From: Microbacterium aurugineum
Lineage (GTDB): Bacteria > Actinomycetota > Actinomycetes > Actinomycetales > Microbacteriaceae
Length of the DNA: 64,000 bases
Direction: 5' to 3'
NCBI RefSeq assembly: GCF_023101205.1
Contig: NZ_CP078078.1
Location: 2,489,411 to 2,553,410 of the forward strand
In this document: positions 46,498 through 56,592 of the stretch, one piece after another
How positions within the stretch are numbered: position 1 is the first letter of the stretch
How the letters are laid out: the number at the start of each line of letters is the position of its first letter
Notes under the pieces: model-generated
Told to the model about the DNA's origin: nothing
Seen by the model: only the letters and a program-made list of their open reading frames with translations
Databases searched by the model: none
Position numbers and translations under genes: made by a program

Positions 46498-47973
46498 ATG
46501 ACAACTGCCCCGCCCGCCCCGGCATCCACCGAGCCCAAGAACGCCGTGGACCGCTACTTCGAGATCAGCAAGCGCGGATCCACGATCGGCACCGAGATCC
46601 GAGGGGGCTTGGTGACCTTCGTCACGATGGCCTACATCGTGATCCTGAACCCGATCATCCTGTCCGGCAAGCCGGATGTCGCCGGCGACATGCTCGAGTT
46701 CAACGCCGTGGGGGCAGCGACCGCGCTGACCGCCGGGGTGATGACGATCCTGTTCGGGCTGGTCACACGACTGCCGTTCGGCTTCGCCGCAGGACTGGGC
46801 ATCAACGCTTTCGTGGCGTTCTCGGTCGTGGGTCAGGTGACCTGGCCGGAAGCCATGGCGCTCGTGATGATCAACGGTGTCGTGATCGTGCTGCTGGCCG
46901 CGACCGGTCTGCGCAAGGCGATCTTCGACGCCGTGCCCTTCCAGCTGAAGATCGCGATCACCGTCGGCATCGGCCTGTTCATCGCGTTCATCGGCTTCGT
47001 GAACTCCGGTTTCGTGACGGCCACCGGTGCATCGTCGCCGCCGGTCGGACTCGGCGTCAACGGCTCGGTCGCGACCGTGCCGAGCCTGCTCTTCGTGATC
47101 ACGCTCCTGCTCACCGGCATCCTCGTCGCCCTCAAGATCAAGGGCGGCATGCTGATCGGCCTCATCGGCGGCACCGTGCTGGCCGTGATCGTCGAGGCGA
47201 TCTGGCACATCGGGCCGCGCGGTTTCGACGATGAGGGCAACGTGGTCAACCCGGGCGGCTGGGGCCTCACCGTGCCCGCGCTCGACGGTTCGCCGGTCGG
47301 TGTCCCCGACCTGAGCCTGATCGGTGCGGTGGACTTCAGCTTCGACCTCAGCAAGGTGAGCCTCGTGGCGATCGTGATGATCGTCTTCACACTGCTCTTC
47401 ACGAACTTCTTCGACGCGATGGGCACCATGACGGGCCTCGCGAAGGAGGCGAACCTCGCCGACGACAACGGTGACTTCCCGCGCATCAAGTCGGCGCTGG
47501 TGGTCGAGGGCGTCGGCGCGATCGCAGGTGGCGCGACCTCCTCGTCGTCGAGCACGGTCTTCATCGAGTCGGGTGCCGGCATCGGCGAAGGTGCACGCAC
47601 GGGCCTCGCGAACGTCGTCACCGGCTTCGTGTTCCTGGTCGCGATGTTCCTCACCCCGTTGACGTCGATCGTCCCGACCGAGATCGCCGCAGCCGCGCTG
47701 ATCATCGTCGGTGCCATGATGATGGCGCAGATCCGGTACATCGACTTCTCCGACTTCCGCGTGCTGCTGCCGGTGTTCCTCACCGTGTCCGTCATGCCGC
47801 TGACCTACTCGATCGCCAACGGCATCGGTGCGGGCTTCGTGAGCTGGGTGCTCATCCACGCGTTCTCCGGCAAGGCCAAGACGATCAGCCCGCTGCTGTG
47901 GGTCGTCGGAGCGGGCTTCCTGATCTTCTTCGCCCGCGGTCCGATCGAGGCCCTCTTCGGCGTCGGGATCTGA
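46498..47973 (+). CDS. AzgA/NCS2-family purine permease
   Basis: 491 residues, about 12-14 helices. GLGINAFVAFSVV, FTNFFDAMGTMTGLAKEA and TSSSSSTVFIESGAGIGEGARTG are the AzgA signatures (adenine, guanine or hypoxanthine import by proton symport). GGAGG lies 7 nt before the ATG. Divergent from the perM-like gene, with 90 bp between, and close to purN-purH. I saw no purine riboswitch in its leader. It ends at a strong terminator. Confidence 0.92.
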   Translation: MTTAPPAPASTEPKNAVDRYFEISKRGSTIGTEIRGGLVTFVTMAYIVILNPIILSGKPDVAGDMLEFNAVGAATALTAGVMTILFGLVTRLPFGFAAGLGINAFVAFSVVGQVTWPEAMALVMINGVVIVLLAATGLRKAIFDAVPFQLKIAITVGIGLFIAFIGFVNSGFVTATGASSPPVGLGVNGSVATVPSLLFVITLLLTGILVALKIKGGMLIGLIGGTVLAVIVEAIWHIGPRGFDDEGNVVNPGGWGLTVPALDGSPVGVPDLSLIGAVDFSFDLSKVSLVAIVMIVFTLLFTNFFDAMGTMTGLAKEANLADDNGDFPRIKSALVVEGVGAIAGGATSSSSSTVFIESGAGIGEGARTGLANVVTGFVFLVAMFLTPLTSIVPTEIAAAALIIVGAMMMAQIRYIDFSDFRVLLPVFLTVSVMPLTYSIANGIGAGFVSWVLIHAFSGKAKTISPLLWVVGAGFLIFFARGPIEALFGVGI

Positions 47974-47991
47974 CGACGGGGCAGAGATCAC

Positions 47992-48027
47992 AAGAGGGGC
48001 GGATGCTGCGGCATCCGCCCCTCTTTT
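47992..48027 (+). terminator. Rho-independent terminator after the purine permease
   Basis: AAGAGGGGCGGATGC (47992-48006), loop TGCG, exact complement at 48011-48025, then TT. 15-bp stem. The core GGCGGATGC is the same as in the terminator after icd. Confidence 0.93.
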
Positions 48028-48087
48028 CACGTGCTTTTCGCGCACCGGGGTCTCCCGCAGCCCGCGGATGCATGAGGATCGCACGGA

Positions 48088-48147
48088 TGCATGACCCCGC
48101 GGGGAACGCGGGCCATGCGTGTGTCATCCGGTCATGCAGGCGGAAGG
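48088..48147. repeat. 60-bp intergenic palindromic repeat, family 2, copy 2
   Basis: Counterpart of 14054-14113: TGCATGACCCCGC, CATGCGTGTG, TCATGCA and CGGAAGG keep the same positions while the centre differs, though it still folds (CCGC with GCGG). It lies between the permease terminator and the VOC gene stop. Confidence 0.65.
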
Positions 48148-48150
48148 ACG

Positions 48151-48552
48151 TCAGGCGTAGGCCGCCGCGAACTCCGGCGCGGGCTCGATCGGCTCGATCA
48201 CGTCGATCAGCACACCGCCGGGTGCCTCGACGATGAAGTGCCGCTGCCCGAAGGCCTCGTCGCGCAGCGTCAGGCGCTCGGGAAACCTCCGCTCCCCCAC
48301 CAGCCGCGCGTGCTCGGCGGTCGCATCCGGCACCTCCACGTTGAGCAGGAGTCCCCGCACGGGCTCTCGGAACCCTTCCGGAATGGTCTCGTGCGCGCGG
48401 TCGAGGATCGCGAGCTCGCCGCCGTCGAAGCGCAGACTGACGTACCAGTCGGCCTCGAACGTCACCTCGAAGCCGAGCTCTTCTCGATAGAACCGTGCGG
48501 CGGCGGAGACGTCGTCCACCATCAGCACCGGGTAGAAACTCGTGATGTCCAT
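48151..48552 (-). CDS. VOC (glyoxalase/bleomycin resistance) family protein
   Basis: 133 residues. A vicinal-oxygen-chelate fold is suggested by [25 protein letters not shown] at the start and [24 protein letters not shown] at the end. Members are metal-dependent isomerases, dioxygenases or drug-binding proteins. Start ATG 48552 has AGAGG upstream. Divergent from a TetR gene over an operator-like palindrome, so probably induced by a toxic compound that TetR senses. Confidence 0.85.
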   Translation of the reverse strand: MDITSFYPVLMVDDVSAAARFYREELGFEVTFEADWYVSLRFDGGELAILDRAHETIPEGFREPVRGLLLNVEVPDATAEHARLVGERRFPERLTLRDEAFGQRHFIVEAPGGVLIDVIEPIEPAPEFAAAYA

Positions 48553-48562
48553 CCTGACCTCT

Positions 48563-48619
48563 TTTACATGCAGTGTGTTTGTATCGGTGGGGCTAGAATA
48601 CATACACACCGCACGTAAA
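48563..48619. promoter_or_regulatory. Large inverted repeat and divergent promoters between VOC and TetR genes
   Basis: The half from TTTACATGCAG to GTAT (48563-48584) is matched by the complement of 48598-48619 at 18 of 22 positions, across a 13-bp spacer. The -10 for the TetR gene, TAGAAT (48594-48599), falls at the inner edge of the right half. Two TetR dimers could bind and shut both genes. Confidence 0.75.
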
Positions 48620-48626
48620 GGAACCC

Positions 48627-49202
48627 ATGCCCCGAGCATCCGCAGCCGACGCCGCCGAGACCGCACGGCGGATCCTCGATGTCGCCACCGCACATTTCGC
48701 CGAGCACGGCTATGCGGCCGTGTCGGTCGACGAACTCGCCCGGGCCGCGAGCGTGACCCGTGGCGCCGTCTACCACCACTACACCTCGAAGCCGCTGCTG
48801 TTCGCCGCCGTCGCCTCCGCGCAGCAGCAGATCGTCGCCGACGCGATCGTCGAAGCCACGGCGGGCAGCGCGCCCGACGCCGCTCTCCGCGACGGCAGCC
48901 ACGCCTTCCTCGACGCCATCACCCGGGGCGCCGCCTCGCGCGTCCTGCTCATCGACGGCCCCGCGGTGCTCGGGTGGGAGCAGTGGCGCCGACTCGATGC
49001 CGAGGGCCCCGAGCAGGAGCTGCGTGCCGGACTGCGCGAGGCCGGTGTCTCTCCGGCCCTCCTGGACCCGCTTGCGGCGGTGCTCTCCGGAGCGATGAAC
49101 GAGCTCGCCCTCTGGCTGGCCGCCCATCCCGACGGCGCCGCGCGCCCTCAGGCCCACCGCGCGCTCGACACCCTGCTGGACTCCGTCGCTCCCCAGACCT
49201 GA
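48627..49202 (+). CDS. TetR-family regulator of the VOC gene
   Basis: 191 residues. N-terminal helix-turn-helix [40 protein letters not shown] is a standard TetR domain, with an all-helical effector domain after it. AAAGGA lies 6 nt before the ATG. Likely autoregulated through the inverted repeat it shares with the VOC gene. Confidence 0.9.
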   Translation: MPRASAADAAETARRILDVATAHFAEHGYAAVSVDELARAASVTRGAVYHHYTSKPLLFAAVASAQQQIVADAIVEATAGSAPDAALRDGSHAFLDAITRGAASRVLLIDGPAVLGWEQWRRLDAEGPEQELRAGLREAGVSPALLDPLAAVLSGAMNELALWLAAHPDGAARPQAHRALDTLLDSVAPQT

Positions 49203-49247
49203 CCGGCGGCGGTCCGTGGCGGCGGACTTCTGGTCCCGGGCACGAAA

Positions 49248-49277
49248 GAAGGCCCCGGAGTGGAGTCCGGGGCCTTC
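49248..49277. terminator. Stem-loop terminator after sucD
   Basis: GAAGGCCCCGGA (49248-49259) and TCCGGGGCCTTC (49266-49277), 12-bp stem with 6-nt loop, between the converging TetR gene and sucD. Confidence 0.9.
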
Positions 49278-49296
49278 AGCTCAAGCGTAGCTCAGA

Positions 49297-50211
<915 letters not shown>

Positions 50212-50217
50212 TCAGTC

Positions 50218-51384
50218 TCAGGCGTTGGCGAGCTCGGCGGCCTTGTCGGCGCCCTCGTCCATGGTGGCGGCCAGGGTCACAAGCGGGTGCGCGTAGTCGG
50301 CGAGGATCGCACGACCCTCGTCGACGCGGTTGCCGTCCAGGCGCACGACGAGCGGCTTGGAGGCCGTGGCGCCCAGTGTCTCGAGCGCGCCCTTGATGCC
50401 GTTGGCGACGGCGTCGCAGGCCGTGATGCCGCCGAAGACGTTGACGAACACGCTCTTGACCTGCGGGTCGCCGAGGATGACGTCGAGGCCGGCAGCCATG
50501 ACCTCAGCCGATGCGCCGCCGCCGATGTCGAGGAAGTTGGCCGGCTTGACGCCGTTGTGGTTCTCCCCGGCGTAGGCGACCACGTCGAGGGTCGACATGA
50601 CGAGTCCGGCGCCGTTTCCGATGATGCCGACCTCTCCGTCGAGCTTCACGTAGTTGAGGCCCGACTGCTTGGCCTTGGCCTCGAGCGGGTCAGCGGCGTC
50701 CTTGTCCTCGAGCGCCTCGTGCTCGGGGTGACGGATCTCGGAGGCGTTGTCGTCGAGCGTGACCTTGCCGTCGAGCGCGATGATGTCGCCCTCTTCGGTG
50801 CGGACCAGCGGGTTGACCTCGACCAGGGTCGCGTCCTCACCCTTGTACACGTCGTAGAGCTTCACGAACACGTCGGAGACCTTCTCGATCAGGTCTTCCG
50901 GGAAGTTCGCGGCGCGGGCGATCTCCACGGCCTTCGTCTTGTCGATGCCCGTGAGCGGGTTGACCTCGACGCGTGCGAGCGCCTCGGGACGCTCGACGGC
51001 GAGCTCTTCGATCTCCATGCCGCCCTCGACCGAGCAGAGGCTCAGGTACGAGCGGTTGGCACGATCGAGCAGCACGGAGAAGTAGTACTCCTCGGCGATG
51101 CGCGCACCCTGCGCGACCATGACGCGCTTGACGACGTGGCCCTTGATGTCGAGGCCGAGAATGGCCTTCGCTGCCTCGTACGCCTCGTCGGGCGTCTTGG
51201 CGACCTTGACGCCGCCCGCCTTGCCACGGCCGCCGGTCTTCACCTGGGCCTTGACGACGACGACGCCACCGATCTTCTCGGCCGCCGCCCTCACCTCTTC
51301 CGGGGTGTCCGCGACGATGCCGGCGAGGACCGGCACTCCGTACTTCTCGAAAACGTCTCGTGCCTGGTACTCGTACAGATCCAC
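50218..51384 (-). CDS. sucC: Succinyl-CoA synthetase (ligase) beta subunit
   Basis: 388 residues, the standard length. It starts [19 protein letters not shown] with the ATP-grasp domain ([19 protein letters not shown]) and has the [19 protein letters not shown]-terminal flavodoxin-like part. Forms the enzyme with SucD. The 115-bp upstream gap contains a palindrome (51422-51439). Confidence 0.97.
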   Translation of the reverse strand: MDLYEYQARDVFEKYGVPVLAGIVADTPEEVRAAAEKIGGVVVVKAQVKTGGRGKAGGVKVAKTPDEAYEAAKAILGLDIKGHVVKRVMVAQGARIAEEYYFSVLLDRANRSYLSLCSVEGGMEIEELAVERPEALARVEVNPLTGIDKTKAVEIARAANFPEDLIEKVSDVFVKLYDVYKGEDATLVEVNPLVRTEEGDIIALDGKVTLDDNASEIRHPEHEALEDKDAADPLEAKAKQSGLNYVKLDGEVGIIGNGAGLVMSTLDVVAYAGENHNGVKPANFLDIGGGASAEVMAAGLDVILGDPQVKSVFVNVFGGITACDAVANGIKGALETLGATASKPLVVRLDGNRVDEGRAILADYAHPLVTLAATMDEGADKAAELANA

Positions 51385-51421
51385 TGTGGTTCCTTCACTG
51401 GGCTGCTGTCTGGTAATTCTC

Positions 51422-51439
51422 TCGATGTCGAGACATCGA
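51422..51439. promoter_or_regulatory. Palindrome upstream of sucC
   Basis: TCGATGTC, GA, GACATCGA: 8-bp arms with a 2-bp centre, 38 bp before the sucC ATG. A regulator site is possible; no assignment. No other feature is seen in 51385-51499. Confidence 0.4.
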
Positions 51440-51499
51440 CCAGTCCCCCAGCCTACTACCTCGACCTGGGCGCGCCCGCGGCCCCGGACTCTCGGTCGA

Positions 51500-51853
51500 T
51501 CATCGGAGCGTCGGCACGCCCGGACGCCGCGCCGGCAGCGCGACCAGGCGGAGCTGCCGCGAGATCATGAGCGGAACGAGCAGCAGCGCGGTGCCGGTGG
51601 CGACGATCATCGGCCGCACCACGACCACCGGGAGCGCGCTCCACAGCGCGATGAGGATCGACCCGACGAGGAGGGTCCCGAGCACGAACTCGGTCAGGAT
51701 CAGCTGTCGGCGCACAGCCCTGCGGTCCTCCGCCAGGGTCGTCTCCCTCCCCCGCACCGAGAGGTGCTCGGTCCAGCGCGTGCCGTCCCACCAGCGACGG
51801 GTGCCGCGCCGCCGCGTCTCGAACCATCCGGCCGCTCTCCCGCGTTCGCTCAC
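51500..51853 (-). CDS. DUF2510-domain small membrane protein
   Basis: 117 residues from GTG 51853, which has CATAAT 6 nt upstream (leaderless); ATG 51883 would add ten residues. The N-terminal [25 protein letters not shown] is the DUF2510 motif, often found beside membrane segments in Actinobacteria. Two helices follow (about 57-77 and 79-100). Function unknown. Confidence 0.75.
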   Translation of the reverse strand: MSERGRAAGWFETRRRGTRRWWDGTRWTEHLSVRGRETTLAEDRRAVRRQLILTEFVLGTLLVGSILIALWSALPVVVVRPMIVATGTALLLVPLMISRQLRLVALPARRPGVPTLR

Positions 51854-51912
51854 GCCCTCATTATGACGCCCGGCCACCGACACCGATGGCCGCCGAGGTC
51901 TAGGCTTTCGCC

Positions 51913-52575
51913 ATGCACGAATCCGCAGAACTGCGCACGGGCGTCGTCGCCGCGGCGCTCGAACTCTTCAGCGCCCAGGGGTTCGATCAGACGTCGGTGG
52001 AACAGATCGCCAAGGCCGCGGGTGTCTCGAGATCGACGTTCTTCCGCCAGTTCGGCGGCAAGGAGGACGTCGTCTTCGCGGATCACGAGGTGCTGCTCGA
52101 ACAGCTCAGGGAGTTCCTCGACGAAGGGCACGACGACCCCTGGGCTGCGGTGTGCGCGGCCTCCGAATCGGTCTTCGTGCATTTCGCGCACGACCCGGAG
52201 CTCGCACGCCGCCGCTACCAGATCGTGCGCCAGGTGCCGGTGCTGCGTGAGCGCGAGATCATCACGGTCTTCCGATACGAGCGGCTGTTCGACGAGTACC
52301 TGCGCGGAGCCCTCCCCGGCGTCGACCCGCTCGACGCCGTCGGCTTCGCCGCCCTCGTGACGGCCGTCCACAATCACGTGCTGCGGCAGTTGCTCCGCGG
52401 CCGCAAGAAGGTGCCGCTCGCGACGCTGCAGACGGCGCTGGCCGACGCCCGCCGCCGCTACGGCGTCGCGGGAGACGCGGCCCCCGATGCGCCGGACGAC
52501 ATGGTCGTCGCGGTGTTCCCGCGGTCCATGCCGATCGCCGAGGTGACCCGCAGACTGCAGTCGGAGCTCGACTGA
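51913..52575 (+). CDS. TetR-family regulator of the acyl-CoA dehydrogenase gene
   Basis: 220 residues. TetR domain VAAALELFSAQGFDQTSVEQIAKAAGVSRSTFFRQFGGKEDVVFADH at the N-terminus; C-terminal half typical of fatty-acid-type TetR proteins. Leaderless start (TAGGCT 51901-51906). The next gene has an AGTATCG/CGATACT inverted repeat in its promoter, the probable operator. Confidence 0.88.
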   Translation: MHESAELRTGVVAAALELFSAQGFDQTSVEQIAKAAGVSRSTFFRQFGGKEDVVFADHEVLLEQLREFLDEGHDDPWAAVCAASESVFVHFAHDPELARRRYQIVRQVPVLREREIITVFRYERLFDEYLRGALPGVDPLDAVGFAALVTAVHNHVLRQLLRGRKKVPLATLQTALADARRRYGVAGDAAPDAPDDMVVAVFPRSMPIAEVTRRLQSELD

Positions 52576-52597
52576 TCGCTCGAGGGTCGTGAAACCG

Positions 52598-52618
52598 AGT
52601 ATCGAGGAGTACGATACT
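52598..52618. promoter_or_regulatory. Inverted repeat before the acyl-CoA dehydrogenase gene
   Basis: AGTATCG (52598-52604), 7-bp spacer, CGATACT (52612-52618), in the 63-bp gap between the TetR gene and the dehydrogenase. A possible -10, TACGAT, lies inside. A TetR site would fit. Confidence 0.55.
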
Positions 52619-52638
52619 TGGTGCCACGAAGGAGCATC

Positions 52639-53874
52639 ATGAGCACTGCAGCCTCCCCCTTCCCCGGCGAGCGCGTCTCGTCGTACGACGTCACCGGGCG
52701 CCGGGACAGCGACTACTACGCCGTCTTCGCCGACATCCCCGCCGCCGACCGCGCGGCCTGGGATCGGGCGAAGTCCTACACCGACGAGGTCGCGCCGCAG
52801 ATGGCGGACGCCTGGGACCGCGCGGAGTACCCGCTCGACGCCGCCCGTCGGATGGGCGAGATGGACCTCGTCGTCGACGGCATCCAGCATCCCGCCCTCA
52901 CGCACCTGTCGCCGCTGGCCGCGGGCCTGGTGAACATGGAGATCTCGCGCGGTGACGGGTCGCTGGGCACCATCCTCGCGGTGCAGGGCGGCCTCGCGCT
53001 GCGCACCCTCGCCCTGTTCGGCTCCCCCGCCCAGCAGGACCGATGGCTCACGGCACTCGCCGACGGCTCGGTTCTCGGCTCGTTCGCGCTGACCGAACCC
53101 GACCACGGCTCCGACTCGGTCTCGCTCGAGACGGTGGCCCGCCGCGACGGGGACGCCTGGGTCATCCGAGGCACGAAGAAGTGGATCGGCAACGGCGCAT
53201 CCGGCGGGATCACCTTCGTGTGGGCGCGCGTCGACGACGCGGACACGGCCGCGCACGGCGCTGTGCGCTGTTTCCTCGTCGAGCAGGACACGCCCGGATA
53301 CACCGGCAGTGTGATTCGGGGCAAGGCCTCACTGCGCGCGATCCATCAGGCGCACATCGTCCTCGACGACGTGCGGGTGCCGCTGGACGCCGTCCTGCCC
53401 GGCACCATGAGCTTCAAGGACGCCTCGACCGTGCTGTACGCGACCCGCTCGGGCGTCGCGTGGTCGGCGCTCGGACACGCGACGGCCTGCTACGAGGCAG
53501 CACTGGCCTACGCGATGCAGCGGGTGCAGTTCGGAAAGCCGCTCGCGAAGTTCCAGATGGTCCAGGAGCGCCTCACCCACATGCTCGAAGACCTCACGGC
53601 CATGCAGCTGTACTGCCGACGGATGGCCGACCTCGAGACCTCAGGCGAACTGCGCCCGACCCAGGCCTCGCTCGCGAAGTTCCACAACACGCGTGCCGCA
53701 CGCCGCATCGCCGCGACCGCCCGCGACCTGCTCGGCGGCAACGGCATCCTGCTCGAGAACGGCGTCATGCAACACATGGCCGACATCGAGGCCATCCACA
53801 CCTACGAGGGCACCGAGAGCGTGCAGGCCCTGCTGCTCGGCCGCGACATCACCGGGATGAGCGCGTTCGCCTGA
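52639..53874 (+). CDS. Acyl-CoA dehydrogenase (glutaryl-CoA dehydrogenase-like subgroup)
   Basis: 411 residues from ATG 52639, which has GAAGGAG five bases upstream. Seen: FALTEPDHGSDSVSLETVARRDG, WVIRGTKKWIGN, ARDLLGGNGILLENGVMQHMADIEAIHTYEGTESVQALLLGRDITG, with the catalytic Glu in YEGT. It groups with the GcdH-type branch but lacks NSGSDPSSM, having HGSDSVSLE instead, so the substrate may differ from that of the gcdH at 25.8 kb. FAD-dependent; electrons to ETF. Controlled by the preceding TetR gene. Confidence 0.85.
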   Translation: MSTAASPFPGERVSSYDVTGRRDSDYYAVFADIPAADRAAWDRAKSYTDEVAPQMADAWDRAEYPLDAARRMGEMDLVVDGIQHPALTHLSPLAAGLVNMEISRGDGSLGTILAVQGGLALRTLALFGSPAQQDRWLTALADGSVLGSFALTEPDHGSDSVSLETVARRDGDAWVIRGTKKWIGNGASGGITFVWARVDDADTAAHGAVRCFLVEQDTPGYTGSVIRGKASLRAIHQAHIVLDDVRVPLDAVLPGTMSFKDASTVLYATRSGVAWSALGHATACYEAALAYAMQRVQFGKPLAKFQMVQERLTHMLEDLTAMQLYCRRMADLETSGELRPTQASLAKFHNTRAARRIAATARDLLGGNGILLENGVMQHMADIEAIHTYEGTESVQALLLGRDITGMSAFA

Positions 53875-53895
53875 GGCGCGGAGGTCGCGGCCGCA

Positions 53896-54429
53896 TCAGA
53901 CGCGCCCGGTGATCGGGCGGGACAGGCACACGAGTCGCTCGCGCGCGTCCCAGCTCGGCACGCGCACGAACCCGCGGGATTCATAGAGGCGCATGGCGCG
54001 TTCCCGCCACTCCCACACCGACAGGCGGACCTCGGCCGCCCGAAGAGTCGTCGCGGCTCGCACGGCGGCATCGAGCAACGCCGACCCCACGCCGCGACCG
54101 CGGACCTCGGGGACGGCCCACAGGCGCTTGACCTCGGCGAACCCGCCGTTCCCCGCGAGCACGACCACGCCGACGATGCGATCCGCGAGCTCCGCCACCA
54201 GGACCAGATGGCCGGTGTAGGCAGCGGCCGGGTCTTCGACTTCGCGGAGGTAGTGCTCCGGCAACATCGGAACATCCGGGGCGAGGACGCCGCCCTGCTG
54301 GAGCTTCTCGCGCTCGGTCTGCTGGAGGTAGGCGCGGACAGCGGCGCCGACCTCGTCCGCGTCGGAGCCGGAGAGATCCGCCGCCCGAATCAGCGGACGA
54401 TCACCCGCCTCGTGCGCGTCGATGCTCAC
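53896..54429 (-). CDS. GNAT acetyltransferase
   Basis: 177 residues. Acetyl-CoA site VKRLWAVPEVRGRGVGSALLDAAV and the terminal RAMRLYESRGFVRV. Acceptor unknown. One base separates it from the upstream Cys-tailed gene, so the two form an operon. The ATG overlaps no other gene. Confidence 0.85.
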   Translation of the reverse strand: MSIDAHEAGDRPLIRAADLSGSDADEVGAAVRAYLQQTEREKLQQGGVLAPDVPMLPEHYLREVEDPAAAYTGHLVLVAELADRIVGVVVLAGNGGFAEVKRLWAVPEVRGRGVGSALLDAAVRAATTLRAAEVRLSVWEWRERAMRLYESRGFVRVPSWDARERLVCLSRPITGRV

Positions 54430-54430
54430 G

Positions 54431-54919
54431 TCAGCCGCAGCCGCAGCCGCCGGACGGGGTCTTCACCATGAAGCACTCGTCGCACACGCCGTAGTCGCGT
54501 TCCTCGACGGGCTTCGGTGCCTTCTCGGCGCGGGGCGCGGCGACGCGTGGAGTCGTCGTGCGCTTGGCGGCGCGGGTCGGTGCGAGCGGGATGAACTCGC
54601 TCGGGTGGCTCACGTAGAAGTACGGTGCGCGCCCCTCGCTCGGCTGCAGGCGCAGGGGTGCTGCGCCCACCACGATCCGCTCGTCTTCGGTGAAGCCGTT
54701 CGTGTAGGTGCGCCCGATGTGCAGGGACGCGCCCTCGCCTCGACGGATCGCCTCGATGTAGCGCCCACGGTCGATGAACGAGCTGATTCCGATCGCCTCG
54801 ACGATGGCCGTGATGAACGGATGGTTCGACGGATCGATCCGGTGCGCGCGCAGCGCCTCGGCGAGGGAGCGGTATGGACGGGAGGTGCCTGCGGGGGTCG
54901 GCCCCTGAACTTCTTTCAT
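54431..54919 (-). CDS. Unknown protein with C-terminal cysteine cluster
   Basis: 162 residues from ATG 54919. I do not recognise it. The N-terminal 45-110 region (HPFITAIVEAIGISSFIDRGRYIEAIRRGE) is helical with a tail of basic residues; the C-terminal 20 residues are YGVCDECFMVKTPSGGCGCG, with CxxC and CxC motifs that could bind zinc or iron-sulphur. The start is uncertain because GAAAGG abuts the ATG; other starts upstream are possible. Operon with the GNAT gene. Confidence 0.55.
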   Translation of the reverse strand: MKEVQGPTPAGTSRPYRSLAEALRAHRIDPSNHPFITAIVEAIGISSFIDRGRYIEAIRRGEGASLHIGRTYTNGFTEDERIVVGAAPLRLQPSEGRAPYFYVSHPSEFIPLAPTRAAKRTTTPRVAAPRAEKAPKPVEERDYGVCDECFMVKTPSGGCGCG

Positions 54920-54991
54920 CCTTTCCAGGATCGCACGCCCGGAGGGCCCCTCTCGACCGTTTCGCCGGTGGCGGCATGCCAGACTGACGGA

Positions 54992-56443
54992 ATGGCGCGG
55001 GCGACGATCATCGGTTCCGGCCCCAACGGGCTCGCCGCCGGGGTGACGCTCGCGCGCGCCGGCTATGCCGTGCGGGTGCTCGAGGCGGCCGACACGGTCG
55101 GTGGCGGTCTCCGCACGGCCGAGTCGACGCTTCCGGGTTTCCGGCACGACGTCTGCTCCACCGTGCATCCGACCGCCCTGGCCTCACCCTTCTTCCATGC
55201 TTTCGGCCTCGAACGGAGGCTGGACTGGATCCGCCCCGAAGCCTCCTACGCACACCCGCTCGATGGCGGAAGGGCCGCCATCGCCTGGCGCGACCTCGAC
55301 CGCACGGCGACCGCGCTCGGGGCAGACGGTGACGCCTGGCGCACCCGCATCCGGCCGTTGACCGCGCACATCGACGGTGTGGTGGACTTCACGGGCAATC
55401 AACTGCTCCGAGTCCCCCGGGATCCGTTGACCGCCCTGCGCTATGCGATCAGGATGCTGGAGCAGGGCACTCCTCTGGCCGCCTCGGCTTTCCGCACCGA
55501 GGAGGCGGCCGCGCTCCTGGCGGGAGCCGTCGCTCACGGCAACGCGCCTCTCCCCTCCCTCGCGGGGGCCGCTGCGGGCCTGTTGCTGGCCGCCCTGGGA
55601 CACGCCGGAGGCTGGCCGTATCCACGCGGCGGTGCGCAAGGGATCGCCGATGCCCTGGTCGCCGACATCACGGCGCACGGTGGGTCCGTCGAGACCGGCG
55701 TGCGGGTCACCGACCTCGAGACGCTGGACTGGGGCGACCCGCGCCGCGGAGACCTGCTGATCCTGAACACGTCTCCCCGGCTCGCCCTCACGCACCGCGA
55801 CGTCCCGCCCCGCTACGCCCGGGCCATCGGCGCCTACCGCTACGGGCCCGGTGCGGCGAAGGTCGACTTCGCCCTCGACGGCCCCGTCCCCTGGACGCAC
55901 CCCGAGGTCGGGCAGGCGGCGACCGTGCACCTCGGCGGGACCAGAGCCGAGGTGTGGGCCAGCGAGAACGCCGTCGCCGCCGGACGAATGAGCGAGCGCC
56001 CCTACGTCCTCACCGTGCAACCGTCCGTGCTCGACGACTCCCGTGCTCCCGCGGGCAAGGCCGTGTTCTGGGCGTACATCCACGTGCCGCCGGGCTCCGA
56101 CCTCGACCCCACGGAGCTCATCACCGCGCAGGTCGAAAGGTTCGCCCCGGGGTTCCGCGACCTCATCCTCGCCCACCACGCGGTGCCGGCATCGTCGCGC
56201 GAGGCGATCAATCCCGCGGAGATCGGCGGCGACATCTCCGGCGGGGTGTTCGACATGCGTCAGGCCCTCCGCCGACCGATCCTCTCGCCGACGCCGTGGC
56301 GCACGCCGATGCCGGGCGTCTACCTGGCTTCCGCCTCGACCCCTCCCGGCCCCTCCGTCAACGGCATGGCGGGGTGGCATGCCGCCCGCACGGCACTGCA
56401 GGACGCCGGTTCGCCCGCGACGCTGTCCGACCTGTTCGACTGA
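54992..56443 (+). CDS. FAD-dependent phytoene-desaturase-like oxidoreductase
   Basis: 483 residues. N-terminal dinucleotide fold ATIIGSGPNGLAAGVTLARAGYAVRVLEAADTVGGGLRTAE and the C-terminal family end YLASASTPPGPSVNGMAGWHAARTAL, as in carotenoid desaturase/isomerase (CrtI-CrtO) relatives. No other carotenoid gene lies close, so the substrate may be something else. CAGACT is 6 nt before the ATG. Confidence 0.88.
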   Translation: MARATIIGSGPNGLAAGVTLARAGYAVRVLEAADTVGGGLRTAESTLPGFRHDVCSTVHPTALASPFFHAFGLERRLDWIRPEASYAHPLDGGRAAIAWRDLDRTATALGADGDAWRTRIRPLTAHIDGVVDFTGNQLLRVPRDPLTALRYAIRMLEQGTPLAASAFRTEEAAALLAGAVAHGNAPLPSLAGAAAGLLLAALGHAGGWPYPRGGAQGIADALVADITAHGGSVETGVRVTDLETLDWGDPRRGDLLILNTSPRLALTHRDVPPRYARAIGAYRYGPGAAKVDFALDGPVPWTHPEVGQAATVHLGGTRAEVWASENAVAAGRMSERPYVLTVQPSVLDDSRAPAGKAVFWAYIHVPPGSDLDPTELITAQVERFAPGFRDLILAHHAVPASSREAINPAEIGGDISGGVFDMRQALRRPILSPTPWRTPMPGVYLASASTPPGPSVNGMAGWHAARTALQDAGSPATLSDLFD

Positions 56444-56592
56444 GCGCGCTCACTACTCCTCAAGGACGGGACGCGCTGCCCCCGTAGCCCTGCGAATCAC
56501 GGGAGGACCGCCGCACCCGCCGCCCGTTTCTGCGGAGTTGTGAACACCGGCCCGCTCTTCCGCCCCACACGGCCGAGGACCAGGATGGGAGC

